NCBI RefSeq assembly: GCF_042477335.2 | Contig: NC_091246.1 | Coordinates: 206,707,501 to 206,771,500 of the forward strand | Length of the DNA: 64,000 bases | Direction: 5' to 3' | Source: Ovis canadensis | Lineage: Eukaryota; Chordata; Mammalia; Artiodactyla; Bovidae | Part shown: positions 1 through 12,089 of the stretch, piece after piece | Position numbering within the stretch: the first letter of the stretch is position 1 | How the letters are laid out: each line of letters starts with the position of its first letter | Notes under the pieces: model-generated | What the model was told of the DNA's origin: nothing | Databases searched by the model: none | What the model saw: the letters and a program-made list of their open reading frames with translations, nothing else | Program-made: the position numbers and the translations under genes

Positions 1-734
1 ATTTTGACTCCAGAACTTGCATACTAAAATGTGCTTTTTCCAAGATGCTTATTCTTTCAATACAGTCAGACCTCGCTTTATAACTATGCATTTTCCTGTG
101 AAATATATATAAATTGAAAATCTCTATTTAGTGAGTCATGAATGCAGTTATTTTATTTTAACTACAGATATGCATTCTCACAGAAAAATAACTTTAACCA
201 CAACAGGTCATATAAATGACTTTTAAGACTTCTTAAATGATTCAAGATGTATTCTGCATTTAATGCACAGTAAATATGCATTTACTGCTGACAGTACTTG
301 CACAAAAGTTTTGAAATCAAATGGGTATGTCTTGTTCATCCATATTATTAAAAACATAGATATGTTCAAATCATTCAGTATCTGCCATGTTTGATAATCA
401 TACTAATTTCATATGTTTAGACCTCATGATGTATTTTTGTTCCTGGTGTTCAACAGAGTTAACCAGAAAAATCATTCAACAGACATCCAATTAAATGTTG
501 GTAATTCCGACCAGTTCTTGTACACAGAAGTAAAAGAACTATTATTTAAATATCTTTAAGTAGATACTGATTGATATAATAGAATCATTTTAAAATAATT
601 TACTTAATTTGTATAATTTCCTTAAAACAATGTTTAGTAAATAGCAACATACTAAAAATTTGGAATCTCAATAACTGCCTTTAAAACACTGAATCAATAT
701 TTATTAGAAAATTAAAATCATGTGTAACACTTTT
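1..734. other. AT-rich stretch, nothing recognised
   Basis: No convincing open frame, transposon end or RNA gene is visible on either strand. It reads as AT-rich intergenic or intronic DNA. Confidence 0.5.
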
Positions 735-942
735 GAGGGGTCAGGTGGCTCAGACGGTTAAGTGTCTGTCTACAATGTGGGAGACCAGGGTTCGATCCCT
801 GGGTCAGGAAGGTCCCTGGAGAGGGAAATGGCAATCCACTCCAGTACTACTGCCTGGAAAATCCTATGGACAGAGGAGCCTGGTAGGCTACAGTCCATGG
901 GGTCGCAAAGAGTCAGACATGACTGAGTGATCTTCTTCTTCT
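735..942 (+). mobile_element. Bov-tA SINE
   Basis: A tRNA-Glu-derived ruminant SINE. The tRNA-like head has a perfect pol III B box (GGTTCGATCCC, 789-799). The Bov-A body follows (GGAAATGGCAATCCACTCCAG type), then the shared BovB-like tail ending in AGTCAGACATGACTGAG, and a short TCT repeat. Such SINEs are moved by LINE machinery and encode no protein. No clear TSD was found. Confidence 0.93.
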
Positions 943-954
943 ATTTTTTTATAT

Positions 955-1115
955 GTATGAAATTATTTAGTACCACAACCATATGAGGCAAGAACCATTA
1001 TTATTCCCATTTTATATGTCAGAAAACTGAGGCTCTCAAAGGTCAAGTAATTTGCCCAAGGTCAGATATGTAGTGAACATTATAGCCAAGATTTTAACCC
1101 AAGCAGTTTTCTCCA
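955..1115 (-). mobile_element. MIR SINE, antisense
   Basis: The order of motifs is that of a reversed MIR core: CCCATTTTATATGTCAGAAAACTGAGGC, then CAAGTAATTTGCCCAAGGTCA, then a degenerate stretch toward the tRNA-like head. Divergence is as expected for this old mammalian family. Confidence 0.85.
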
Positions 1116-1659
1116 GAATCAATCATCTTAATTACTGCATTAACCTATAACCTGTAATCTTACACTCTGGAGGGGGCAAAGTAGCAGAAAAAGAGTAAAC
1201 AAATTCTTCATTTAATGAGCAAGAAGAAGGCAGATTTTCTGTACAATGTCTAGTGAGTCTAATTATTACTAAATTATTGATCCATTCCCCTAAAAGTATA
1301 TGGGACATTAATAAGGAAATTTCATTTTATATTTAAAGCAATCGAATGCAATTTGATCCTCAAAGAAATTACTAAAAGAGACTGTTTTGTTTTGCTGTTT
1401 ACCAAGTTAGTAGAGCATCAACCTCTAATTCCACCCTCAACCTCTAACACACTCATGCCTATACACGTATGCACGCGCACACACACACACATTTCTGGTC
1501 TATCTAGGTAATTTGATGTTTTTGGAAACAGAAGGCAGCTGAGAAGAACAATGTCCCTACTGTATAATGTGCTTTCCAGCTCTGTGCTTTCCTTATAAAA
1601 ACCATAGGCAGGTGATACAGTTTTTAGTAATTGACATGGTTTTGTGAGATTTGGGAGGC
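1116..1659. other. Unassigned stretch with a short CA repeat
   Basis: The only structured sequence is a CA/CG-rich dinucleotide run at about 1476-1491. No gene or transposon was recognised. Confidence 0.45.
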
Positions 1660-1800
1660 AAAAAGACCAGGATGAGAAGGCATCCCTTCCACTTACTCAC
1701 TGAGTTACCTCAAGCAATTTATTTAATTTCCCTGAGCTTTAGGTCCCTTGTCTAAAAGATGAGAATAATAATATCTACCTCATAAAGTTATCATATGTAG
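1660..1800 (+). mobile_element. MIR SINE, sense
   Basis: It contains the MIR core in forward order: TTACTCACTGAGTTACCTCAAGC, TTTAATTTCCCTGAGC, then AAAAGATGAGAATAATAATA and CTACCTCATAAAGTTATCA. It is diverged and lacks the tRNA head. Confidence 0.8.
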
Positions 1801-3324
1801 GCCCGCCCAGGACAAGAATACAAATAGAGACCCACATACCATATGTCTAAATATTTAAAAGTTATAAATCAAGCCAACAAACTGTTAAATAAAATATGTT
1901 CTGTCCTCCTACCTCGACAAATATACCTTTATAATGACAAAATCCAAAACAATATGTGTAAAGCTATGATTTTTATAGGACCAAAAGTTGGCAAATATCA
2001 AAGACCAGGCCTTCTGTTGATGGGCCAGCAGTTTGGGGATGAGTAATAAAATAAAAACTTATATGATGCAAATTTTGATTCATTTATTTCATAACACTTT
2101 TTTGGGCTTCATTTCAGCAACATGATTAGGTTGTTTAAAAAAAACTAAGATTTTTTTACACATTTTCTATTGACTATAATGATCTAAAGTCTTTTTAAAA
2201 TTACATATAATTAAATTAAAAATATGTACAAAACATATACTTTATCAGACTATATAACTTAAAATAAATATAAAAATCAAAATAATGTTTTTCATGTTTT
2301 CAAAAGTTATCTCTTTCTAACATCTGCTTATCAATATTATCAAACTTATAAATCAAAATTATTTAAAACAATGAACACTTTTGTTTTAAAATATAAAGTC
2401 TTATCAACTATTTTATAAACTTATTCATAAATTCCAATATTCAGTCCCTCTAATTGCTAATATAAAGAATGAATATCATATTTATTCTATGTTACATATA
2501 TACACACACAAATTTAAGAGTAATATAGATTGTTTTTATAGCAAAATATTTTCATATACAAGTGCTATAAAATCTATGTTAATTAATGAGTAATGACTGT
2601 AACCACTAATCAGAACACATAAAGAAAACCAAAAAAATGAAGCTCAAAAGTTCTGGGAAACAATGTTATGCAAGAATCTTTGCACTTCCAACATTAGAGA
2701 AAGAATCTGACTCTAACAAGAATCTTTTCATTGCTCGAATCCTCACCATACTCCAAAGCAGTATTCATCTCTGAGGTCAACAACAGTACTTCATGTATTT
2801 ACACAGCATTCAGAAACTTTATCCTTCATTTCAGAGACACAGAGCAAGAGATGTGGAAAAGTATTACTCTAGGGTCAGGGGAACAGATGTCTAAGGCTAA
2901 GAGCCATATTTTGTCCATGCTGAGTGCCTGTCCTCGAGGAATTCACTCTCCAACCTAACGCTGAAAATGCCAATGAATCTTAAAAATGTATGTTTTGTTG
3001 TTTTTGTTTTTGTTGTTTGTTGCTCTTGTGATACGAATGCTCTCTAAAACACAGGACTCAACGTCTGGTTCCCTCTTGCCCAGGTCTAAGGGGTGTCTGG
3101 GTTATATGTGTTAAATATGCAGACAATAGAGTATATCAGGTAAGCAGAAAGTGTTCACTAGATAGTAGTCATTTTAATGCTGAGTTTTATCAAGTTTAAA
3201 GTGTCTACTCAAACTGAATACTGTATATGTGCAATATTTTGTGAAACTTATACTAAATCTTAAACATCCATTGTAGAATTAGGAGAAGTGTCTACTTATA
3301 TAATAATAATGATTAATTATGAGA
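1801..3324. other. AT-rich stretch, nothing recognised
   Basis: No repeat or gene was assigned. A T/G-rich low-complexity run lies at about 2991-3022. Short open frames at 1843-2046 and 2731-2958 show no domain or exon signals and are treated as chance. Confidence 0.45.
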
Positions 3325-3443
3325 TTTCCATTCATCCATTCTTTTATTAAGCTAAAACTTACTAGGTCCCTACTATATGCAAGGAACTCTGTCAGGAATT
3401 TTGATAATACAAAGGTGTGGCCCTCAATCCGAACAAGTCTAAA
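3325..3443 (-). mobile_element. L2 LINE 3' end, antisense
   Basis: It resembles the reversed LINE-2 3' terminus: ATTCATCCATTC, then CTAGGTCCCTACTATATGCAAGG, then a TTTTGATAATACAAAGG segment. It abuts the MER20 copy. The assignment is from remembered consensus. Confidence 0.6.
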
Positions 3444-3451
3444 ATTTAGAT

Positions 3452-5340
3452 CAGTGGTTTTCAACTGGAGGCAATATAAGGCCTTCAGGGGACATTTGAC
3501 AATGTCTGAAGATAAGGACAGAAATGGTATGGACCTAACAGCAGCAGAAGATATTAAGAAGAGGTGGCAAGAATACACAGATGAACTGTACAAAAAAAGA
3601 TCTTCAAGACCCAGATAATCATGATGATGTGATCACGAATTTGCAGCCAGACATCTTGGAATGTGAAGTCAAGTGGGCCTTAGAAAGCATCACTACGAAC
3701 AAAGCTAGTGAAGGTGATGGAATTGTTTCAAATCCTAAAAGATGATGCTGTGAAAGTGCTGCACTCAATATGCCAGCACATTTGGAAAACTCAGCAGTGG
3801 CCACAGGACTGGAAAAGGTCAGTTTTCATTCCAATTCCAAAGAAAGACAATGCAAAAGAATGCTCAAACTACGGCACAATTGCACTCATCTCACATGCTA
3901 GTAAAGTAATGCTCAAAATTCTCCAAGCCAGGCTTCAGCAATATGTGAACCGTGAGCTCTCTGATGTTCAAGCTGGTTTTAGAAAAGGCAGAGGAACCAG
4001 AGATCACATTGCCAACATCCACTGGATCATGGAAAAGCAAGAGAGTTGCAGAAAAACATCTATTTCTGCTTTATTGACTATGCCAAAGCCTTTGACTGTG
4101 TGGATCATAATAAACTGTGGAAAATTCTGAAAGAGATGGGAATACCAGACCACCTGACCTGCCTCTTGAGAAATCTGTATGCAGGTCAGGAAGCAACAGT
4201 TACAACTGGGCATGGAACAACAGACTGGTTCCAAATAGGAAAAGGAGTACATCAAGGCTGTATATTGTCACCCTGCTTATTTAACTTATATGCAGAGTAC
4301 ATCATGAGAAACGCTGGACTAGAAGAAACACAAGCTGGAATCAAGATTGCCAGGAGAAATATCAATAACATCAATCTGCAGATGACACCACCCTTACAGC
4401 AGAAAGTGAAGAGGAACTAAAAAGCCTCTTGATGAAAGTGAAAGAGGAGAGCGAAAAAGTTGGCTTGAAGCTCAACATTCAGAAAATGAAGATCATGGCA
4501 TCTGGTCCCATCACTTCATGGGAAATAGATGGGGAAACATTAGAAACAGTGTCAGGCTTTATTTTTTTGGGCTCCAAAATCACTGCAGATGGTGACTACA
4601 GCCATGAAATTAAAAGACACTTACTCCTTGGAAGAAAAGTTATGACCAACCTAGATAGTATATTCAAAGAGCAGAGACATTACTTTGCCAACTAAGGTCC
4701 GTCTAGTCAAGGCTATGTTTTTTGCTGTGGTCATGTATGGATGTGAGAGTTGGACTGTGAAGAAGGCTGAGTGCCAAAGAATTGATGCTTTTGAACTGTG
4801 GTGTTGGAGAAGACTCTTGAGAGTTCCTTGGACTGCAAGGAGATCCAACCAGTCCATTCTGAAGGAGATCAGCCCTGGGATTTCTTTGGAAGGAATGATG
4901 CTGAAGCTGAAGCTCCAATACTTTGGCCACCTCATGGGAAGAGTTGACTCATTGGAAAAAACTCTGATGCTGGGATTGGGGGGCAGGAGGAGAAGGGAAC
5001 GACAGAGGATGAGATGGCTGGATGGCATCACGGACTCAATGGACGTGAGTCTGAGTGAACTCTGGGAGATGGTGATGGACAGGGAGGCCTGGCATGCTGC
5101 AATTCATGGGGTCACAAAGAGTCGGACACAACTGAGCGACTGAACTGAACTGAACTGAACTGAACTGAAGACATTATTGGTTGTCATAACTGGGGATGGA
5201 TCAAAGGATGCTACTGGCATCTAGTAAGTAGATGCCAGGGATGCTGATAATGTTCTGTAATATCCAGGACCATGCCCAAAGCTGACAACGATGAATTATC
5301 TGGCTCAAAATGTCAATAGAGCAAAGAACAATCAATACTA
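3452..5340 (+). mobile_element. MER20 hAT transposon split by BovB
   Basis: The left part (3452-3512) opens with CAGTGGTTTTCAACTGGAGG and runs to GACATTTGACAATGTCTGAAGA. The right part (5165-5340) resumes with GAAGACATTATTGGTTGTCATAACTGGGG and continues through GCTACTGGCATCTAG and the ATTATCTGGCTCAAAATGTCAATAG segment. Together they give the usual MER20 length of about 220 bp, a non-autonomous hAT-Charlie element. Flanking 8-mers 3444-3451 and 5341-5348 share a TTTAG core and may be the decayed TSD. Everything between is BovB. Confidence 0.88.
3513..5164 (+). mobile_element. BovB LINE, 5'-truncated
   Basis: This RTE-clade retrotransposon is truncated just upstream of the reverse transcriptase domain and runs to the (ACTGA)n tail at about 5141-5164. 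Conceptual translation gives RT blocks in shifting frames: a YFCFIDYAKAFDCVDH motif-A block, GCILSPCLFNLYAEYI, an [17 protein letters not shown] block, and a C-terminal [19 protein letters not shown] block. The YADD catalytic site is destroyed by a small deletion near 4371-4385, and several frameshifts and stops exist. A 7-bp TSD (CTGAAGA, 3506-3512 and 5165-5171) flanks it inside MER20. It is dead. Confidence 0.95.
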
Positions 5341-5523
5341 GTTTAGTGAGAGAAATAAACTATGCCTATACACTGTGTATCTAAAATAAAGTTAAAGTAG
5401 CTCAAGGTTTCTCACTGAGGAATTATATTCAGCCTTGAACTTACTAGGTCTTCTTGGGACTGTGTCTGAAGCATGATAGTTTCAGAGTATCATTCAGTCC
5501 ATTTGAATAATAGCATCTGTAGC
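5341..5523. other. Unassigned short stretch
   Basis: Lies between the MER20 end and the MLT1 LTR. No recognisable feature. Confidence 0.4.
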
Positions 5524-6034
5524 TGTGTTGGCAGAATAATGGCACTCCAAAGATGTTCATTTCCTAAACTCTACCACCTGCTAATATATTATTTAACATG
5601 TCAATGGGGAATTAAGATTGCCAATCAGCTGACCTTAAAATAGGATGATTATGCTGGATTACCTGTATATCATAATGTAATCACAAAAGTCCTTAAATGT
5701 AACAGGGAGGCAGAAGAGTCAATGTCAGAGTAATGTCATGTGAGAAATATAGACAATCATTTATTAGTTTTAAAGATGGAAGGGGACCATAAGCCAAAGA
5801 ATGCAGGCAGCCTCAAGAAAATAGAAAAAGCAATAAAAAGGATTCTCCCCTCTAGCCTCTAGGGAGGAACACAGCCTCACAGACAATTGATTTTAGCATT
5901 GTCTACTGTTGTTTTGTTCAGTCACTAAGTTGCATCCAATTCTCTGTGTAGTAAGACCCACTTCAGACTTCTGACCTCCAGAGCTGTAGGATTTGAGCCA
6001 CACTAAGTTTGTAGAAATTTGTTAGCAGCCAAAA
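5524..6034 (+). mobile_element. MLT1-type LTR (ERVL-MaLR)
   Basis: It has the expected order of MaLR LTR landmarks: TGTGTTGGCAGAATAATGGC start, CCAAAGATGTTCATTTCC, TGTAATCACAAAAGTCCTTA, GAATGCAGGCAGCCTCAAG, GACTTCTGACCTCCAGAGCTGTAGG, and a CACTAAGTTTGTAGAAATTTGTTAGCAGC end. No internal retroviral gene adjoins it, so it is probably a solo LTR. About 45 bp of foreign sequence interrupts it. Confidence 0.75.
5903..5950 (-). mobile_element. BovB/Bov SINE tail fragment in LTR
   Basis: A TTGTTTTGTTCAGTCACTAAG block followed by TGCATCCAATTCTCTGTG matches the reversed tail shared by BovB and Bov SINEs. It sits between the TTTTAGCA and GTAAGACCCACTT blocks of the MLT1 LTR, which are adjacent in intact copies. 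It is very short, so it is either a strongly truncated insertion or a remnant after deletion. Confidence 0.55.
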
Positions 6035-6319
6035 CAAAAACAACAACCAACCAAACAAAAATTGATGCAGAACATTTATATATTAACAGAATTTGAGAGA
6101 ACAAAATACCAGTAAGCAATATTATCATGTGGGATGTTATTTGGTCATTCATTAAATTGGCCTTTGCAAGCCATCCTTCTCATTCTGCCAACGTAGATAA
6201 TGTAGAAACTCTACTCACCAGTACCATTTGGTAGCAATATGACTAATTGCACATACCTAATTTATGGGAATTCATGAAAAAAGAGAATGAATTTATGTGC
6301 TATTTCTATCTCCCTGAAC
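6035..6319. other. Nothing recognised
   Basis: An A-rich CAAAA/CCAAC stretch follows the LTR, then AT-rich sequence with no features. Confidence 0.4.
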
Positions 6320-6540
6320 TGAGGAGACATGTGTTAGAGTTCTCACCACTCTGCTAATTGTCTGTACCACCTTCAACAGGTGTCATCACCTACCTGGACA
6401 TTGGTTTTCTCAGCTGTAAATTGGACTAGACCATGAGCTTCTTAAGGAAAAGACCCACAGCCTGACCTTATCAATATCAATCACAGTAACCAATGCAAAG
6501 AAAGTGTATAATATTTTGTTGAATAAATGAACCGTCTCTA
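6320..6540 (+). mobile_element. MIR-like SINE, sense
   Basis: A weak forward MIR-type arrangement: TTAGAGTTCTCACCACTCTGC, a TCTCAGCTGTAAATTGGAC segment, and a 3' TTGTTGAATAAATGAA end. Divergence is high, and L2/MIR3 relatives are possible. Confidence 0.45.
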
Positions 6541-7757
6541 TGTTTCTATAATCATCATGCTATCTCTTCTAGTAATACCTCAGTGGAGGGAGATCAGGAG
6601 ATCAAACGACATTTTTGAAGGAGAGCTAGACTTAGAAATTTTAATTCCATGGTTTACTACCAATCACCCACAAATACCATTTCAGTGACTCTCACAAGGA
6701 GTCCAATAATATCACAAGATTTTAGGGAAATAAATGGAATTCTGCAACCCATTTTAAAGACTTATAAGAAAATATATAGCTTTGCCTAAAAGTAAGAGGT
6801 AAACTCATTATGATATAGATTTACTTCCTGACATTTAATTAGAGAAAGGGAAATACTAACTATGTCTCAAATAGAGAAAAATCAGCTGAAAAACAAAATA
6901 AAATAAAACAGAAACACTAAATTGTGGAAATACCCATTACAAATATTGACTCCTATTTTACCTAGTTTTTAATCCTTCACTTAAATCCTAACTTACAATA
7001 AATGGTACAATTAAAAGCCCCCAGAAAAGCCTTCTTTGCTATTCAAACTCCAACTGAACATCTCTTTGAACACTTTATATTAGGATCCAAGTTTTCATTA
7101 TTGGATATTTTGGCCATTAACTATATTCTGTTTTCAAATTGATTTAAATACTCTGGATGAAAAATTTTAGCTTCCTGATGCAGTTCTCTGGTCTTACCTT
7201 TATAATAAATTTTCTACAAAACTTTCTATAGCCTTCAGCACATGAAAAATATCTTTTGGTTTAAAGTGAATATTAGCTATACTGAGCACAGAGGCGTCTC
7301 AGTATTTTTATCAAATAAGCTTGGATATTTGATCCAATTCAGGTGACACAGTAACGAGTATTGACAATACAGAGAAAAAGTAAATGTCTATAAATCCATT
7401 AGTCACATTAAAGCAACCAAAAGAAGGACTAGTGCAAATAACGTTAAAAGAAAGGAAGGGAGGTGGGAAAGAAGGAAGGACGGAAGGAAGAGGAAAGGAC
7501 TGAATTTCTAGTCTGTGTAAAGAGGAAAAGCCTGATAAAAAGGCATCCTTTGTGGATGGCTGTCATATTTGGTGTCATTGTACAGGTCCCACTGCCCATT
7601 TGTCTACACAAATGTCACAGAAATAAGAGTTGATGGATAAGCATTTAAATCATAAGGAAAGGCCATTCAGAATCACATGCTTTATATGTTAGACATTACA
7701 CAACTGAAAGCTGCTCTTCAGAGAGCCCTGAAACTTGAAAATAAACAAGACCTAGCA
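6541..7757. other. Unassigned stretch with GGAA-rich tract
   Basis: A purine-rich GGAA/GAAGG tract lies at about 7444-7500. Otherwise no gene, RNA or transposon was recognised. Confidence 0.45.
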
Positions 7758-7903
7758 GTTAACTGGAGAAGGTGATGGCACCCCACTCCAGTACTCTTGC
7801 CTGGAAAATCCCAAGGGTGGAGGAGCCTAGTGGGCTGCCATCCGTGGGGTTGCGAAGAGTTGGACACGACTGAAGTGACTTAGCAGCAGCAGCATGTTAA
7901 CTG
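7758..7903 (+). mobile_element. Bov-A monomer SINE with TSD
   Basis: The body (7766-7893) starts GAGAAGGTGATGGCACCCC and runs through TGCCTGGAAAATCCC and GAAGAGTTGGACACGACTGA to an AGC-repeat tail. It is bounded by an exact 8-bp TSD, GTTAACTG (7758-7765 and 7896-7903). It has no tRNA head, so it is a Bov-A rather than Bov-tA type. Confidence 0.9.
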
Positions 7904-9442
7904 AAATAGGTTTTATTTTTAAACATTTTACAGCCTATGTTCACCAACTCTAACTTCTTTTTCTCCACAACACATGCCCATATGCATATGATATTGCTCT
8001 TAGGAATTTCAACTTGAATCCGGCATGACCAGTAAATCTGTACTGTTAATGCAAATACTGTCTAGAGACTGCAGCCATTAGCACTCCTGGTCCCTGCGCC
8101 ATGCCAACTTGTTTTTTAAAAATGAAGAGGATGATCTCAATTCATTTCATCTCATTTTAGGATGGTAAGTAGGAAATCAAATATAATAAATCTTTTTATA
8201 TTCTTTATTTCTTAAAGCAACCATACTTAAAGTTTGAGGAATTTTCAAATCTGATAAACACTTTAATCCATGGTTTCCAAACATTGCCCTAAGTTTTTAA
8301 TTCTTACCTAAAATGAGGAGAATGCATTTTATATACACCAAATTTCATAAAAAATTCAATATGCCCTATCCCATTATTTGCATTCATTCCTAAAAGTCTT
8401 CAAAGTATATTTTGTACTTAGTTGATTTGGTATACATTTAATGTTTTTACAAAAATTACTTTGTAAAAATTTTAAGTGGTTCAATTTTCCAAAATTCTGC
8501 CAAGTTCATAAAACAATGGCAAATTAAGCATAAGGTACAATGCAACGAAATTTCATAAAAATAAGTGAGCCACTAAGTATCTAGTATTTACTCAATAATG
8601 CTTGAAAGTGTTTGGAAATAATTATTATTGTCTTATATTCTTACCTGGCTTTAACAGTTTTAATATACCTGAAACCATCTTCCAAACATACTGTAGAAGA
8701 ACAATCTGCTAAAAATTTTAATTGTCCTAGTCCCTTTATTGTAAATAACTCAAGATGCTAAAAATACTTTTTCCTGTATCCTCCATCCTGGAAGAATAGT
8801 CAAGATTTCATTTCATTTCTAAACTTTTCTGGTCCTAGAGAATTTCTAAACTTTTCTGGTCCAAAGCAAAGACTCATGGACAGAGTTGAAAACTGTCTAA
8901 AAGGATGAGAAATCCAAGGTTTGAGGGAGGAGGCGTTTGTCCAAATGCAATTTTTTTAATTTTTCATTTCAAAAATCATAGAGCAAATTCACACCTTTAC
9001 AATAAGATATTCGCTTCCACCTCAATGCACCTTACAATCCCCACTCCATTTCTAGAAAGCATTTCACTATTTTCTCTAAGACAGACTATTCAGTGATCCT
9101 GGATAAATAACCAAAATCACTGTGCTCAAGGTTTCTCTGCTCTTAGTTCTAATTGCAATTAATGGCTCATGTTATGCCTTATAATATGTTCACTGATTTC
9201 AGTATTATTTTACAAGGGGAAGTTATTTTCTGATAAATCACATTATCATTTTTATGTTAACTTTTAAGCAGATATACAAAGGTAGTCATCTTCTTACAAT
9301 CTCTACCCACAATATAAACATATCCTTATCTTCTGCCTGGGATGAACACTCAAAAAACAAAGAACAGGAATGAAACATATTCACATCTTTAGAAATCTCT
9401 TAAACGAGTAAGATTACTTATGGGAAAGACAATTTTTCCAGT
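7904..9442. other. Unassigned AT-rich stretch
   Basis: Nothing recognised except a 21-bp direct repeat at 8815-8835 and 8842-8862. The 63-residue open frame at 8905-9096 has no supporting feature. Confidence 0.45.
8815..8862 (+). repeat. 21-bp direct repeat, period 27
   Basis: Two identical copies of a 21-base unit (ending CTAAACTTTTCTGGTCC) lie 27 bases apart, separated by TAGAGA. It looks like a local tandem duplication. Confidence 0.9.
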
Positions 9443-9650
9443 GGGTATATCAGTCACGTCCAACTCTTTGCAACCTCAAGGACTGTAGCCCACCAGGTTC
9501 CTCTGTCCATGGAATTCTCCAGGCAAGAATAGTAGAGTGGGTTGTCATTCCCTTCTCCAGGGGATTTTCCCAACCCAGGGATCAATTCCAGGTCTCCCAC
9601 ATCGCAGGCAGATTCTTTACCATTTGAGTTACCCGGGAAGCTCGGGGTAT
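9443..9650 (-). mobile_element. Bov-tA SINE, antisense
   Basis: The reversed tail (CAGTCACGTCCAACTCTTTGC) comes first and the tRNA-like head last, ending near GGGAAGC. The B box is degraded (reverse of GGAATTGATCCC). A 6-bp GGGTAT lies on both flanks (9443-9448 and 9645-9650), a plausible TSD. Confidence 0.92.
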
Positions 9651-12089
9651 GTTTCCTAGCATAAGACAATATTCCATAAAGCAAAATGGTACACAAGAGC
9701 CCATGGGGGGAAAAAATTACTCGAAAACCACAAATTAGTATTATTTATCTACCTCCTGGGTAAAGCATGTCTGTCATTCAGGAAGAATTTAATGAGGACA
9801 AACATAGGGTGCTGAGAAATGCCCTTCTACAAGCGTCTATGCTATAGATGTCTTTTGTGCTATCCTAATTTTTCCCCTTTTTCTTATTTCCAAATAATGA
9901 CCAATAATTGCCCTTGTTTGCCAGTGTTGGAACTGAATTAATTTAATAAGGCATCAACTGAATCAATGTTTACAAATAGCTATATTTTTCATTGCTCATT
10001 ATTTCAAGAAAGAACTCCAAATTTTCCTTCTGTTTCTCAATTATCTAAACTGCATCAGTAAAGGTTGGCCTTTACTAAATGTAAATAACCAAATATACAG
10101 TTAAGGAATTTTATTAAATAAATACCATTTATTTCTTAGATTTGAGGTGGCTTCTACTTAAAAGCTAAAGACCATATCAGCAAAACCAAAGTAATATGGC
10201 ATTACTTTCTTACTTTCCTTAGAATCTTAAATGGATCTAATTTATAAATTTATATGACTTTCCTCATAGCTCACAAACTTTTTAGACAAAATCTGTACCA
10301 CAAATTCTCTCTGAAATAAAGGACAGCACATTTATCATTTCTCCTCAGGCTACAATGTGTGTTTTACATATTATATGATGTTCTTAGTTTAAGCAAAATA
10401 CAAACACTGATTGAACAGTATCTGAACTCTTATAACCTTATCAATTCACCACAAGTTATGTATCTTTTAAGAGAGTCTTATTTTATCTTTTAAGAATGTA
10501 GGAATTTTGAAGTTAAGAATGCCGAAAGACTAAGTTAAATATTCATTCAAACCATACTTTTTCCGTGTTTCCACTCCATGCCAAAGTACATTCTTGGAGT
10601 ACCCATTTTGCAAATTGCACAGTGCCTAAGTACTTAGAGGTCTTAAAGGTTTTCAATAATTCCAGGAAAATAAGCTCCTAACCTCACTGGTATATAGCTT
10701 TAAGTTGCCACCTTCTGTATTAATTTGATGCATTAAATTCACACAAGAGGGATGTATGATGTGATGTGAAATGTAGAATTTAAAATTTAAGAGTTTCTCA
10801 TTGATGTACATGATATTATAAGCAATACTGAAGAAACAAAGGTGAGCTCATGTACTTAATTAAATTGACAGTCAAAAGCTTTGCATATTGAAGTTGTCAT
10901 TATATCTTTTTTAAAAAGACATTCTTCCAGCAATAAACTCTAGTATTCCTTAACACTACTTCACCCTTTTCAATAAGTGAAAGCTATAAAGAAATCTGAA
11001 GGATCTATTTGTTGCTAAATATTACACAAAGACGTTCTATTTAGCAAAATATCCATTATATTTATGCTTTACTTGAATCCTCTCTGCATTGAGAAGTGAA
11101 CAGCACTTGTTATCTCTTAGTCTATAGTGGGTGTTTAAAGAATAGGAATTCATCACTACCCAATTGTGATAGCCTTTATTCATTCTACTCTCCAGGTATA
11201 GCTGTTATCAGCAGAAAGTAGTGGATGGCAGGGATAGAGGGAATCAGATTTTCAGTGACATTTACCCCCAGAAAAGAAAAGTATTAATAAGAGAAACAGC
11301 CCTTATGTATGGTGCATATTTGGAAAATTGTTCAATGTCTTTACTTGGTAGGAGGCTTTCTCCCTGCCTTCAAGAAGAGAATGAGAAATAAAAATTTACT
11401 ATGTGATATGAAATCACAAAAGAGAGAGAGAGAAATAGAAGCTTTGTGTATTTTATTTATTTCTAGAAACAAATAAATGATTTTGGATATATCATCATTC
11501 AGTAGCCAAATCTTGCAATATTAAAGATATAAGAAGTCAGAAAAGAAAAACAAAACTACCATTTAGTCAAATCAGTATTAAGAAATATCAAGATTCTAAA
11601 ACCACTTAGCTTTATTTGTATAATGTGAAATATAAAAACATGGGAAAATATAATAATTTTAACTTCTATCTTTTAATCACATATTTCAGGGAGAATCATT
11701 TGGCTAAATCTTTGTTAAATAAAGTTAGTTTTACATTTTAATGGAAAGTAGAGTCTAAGAAGAGAACTATTCCATAATCTCACTGTGAAATTGTCGAAAA
11801 CACTAAGTCACATTGGTTATAATCAGAATTGATAAAAATGGAAAATATTTTTTCCTGGATCCATGCCAGTGATATATGTTATAGTGTTTACTTTTTATAT
11901 TAACTTTATATGTTATAAAAAGGTTCCAGATTGGATTCTCATTTATGATACTGGACATTGGAGAGTAGAGTTTGTGATCAACCTCTACAAAAAGAATCTC
12001 TATAGAAAAATCTATAGAAACAAGAGAAAAAACAACAACAACAACAACAAAAACCCAAGAGATCAGAAATCAAACAGGGCTTTTAAAAA
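9651..12089. other. Long stretch without recognised features
   Basis: AT-rich DNA with a short GA run at about 11423-11436 and AAC repeats near 12031-12052. The open frame 11863-12132 ends in low-complexity asparagine codons and is not a gene. It may hold highly decayed repeats. Confidence 0.4.

Noticed and set aside
735..942. tRNA gene suggested by a perfect B box
   Set aside because: The head is followed by a Bov-A body and tail. It is a Bov-tA SINE, as are the other B-box hits in the window.
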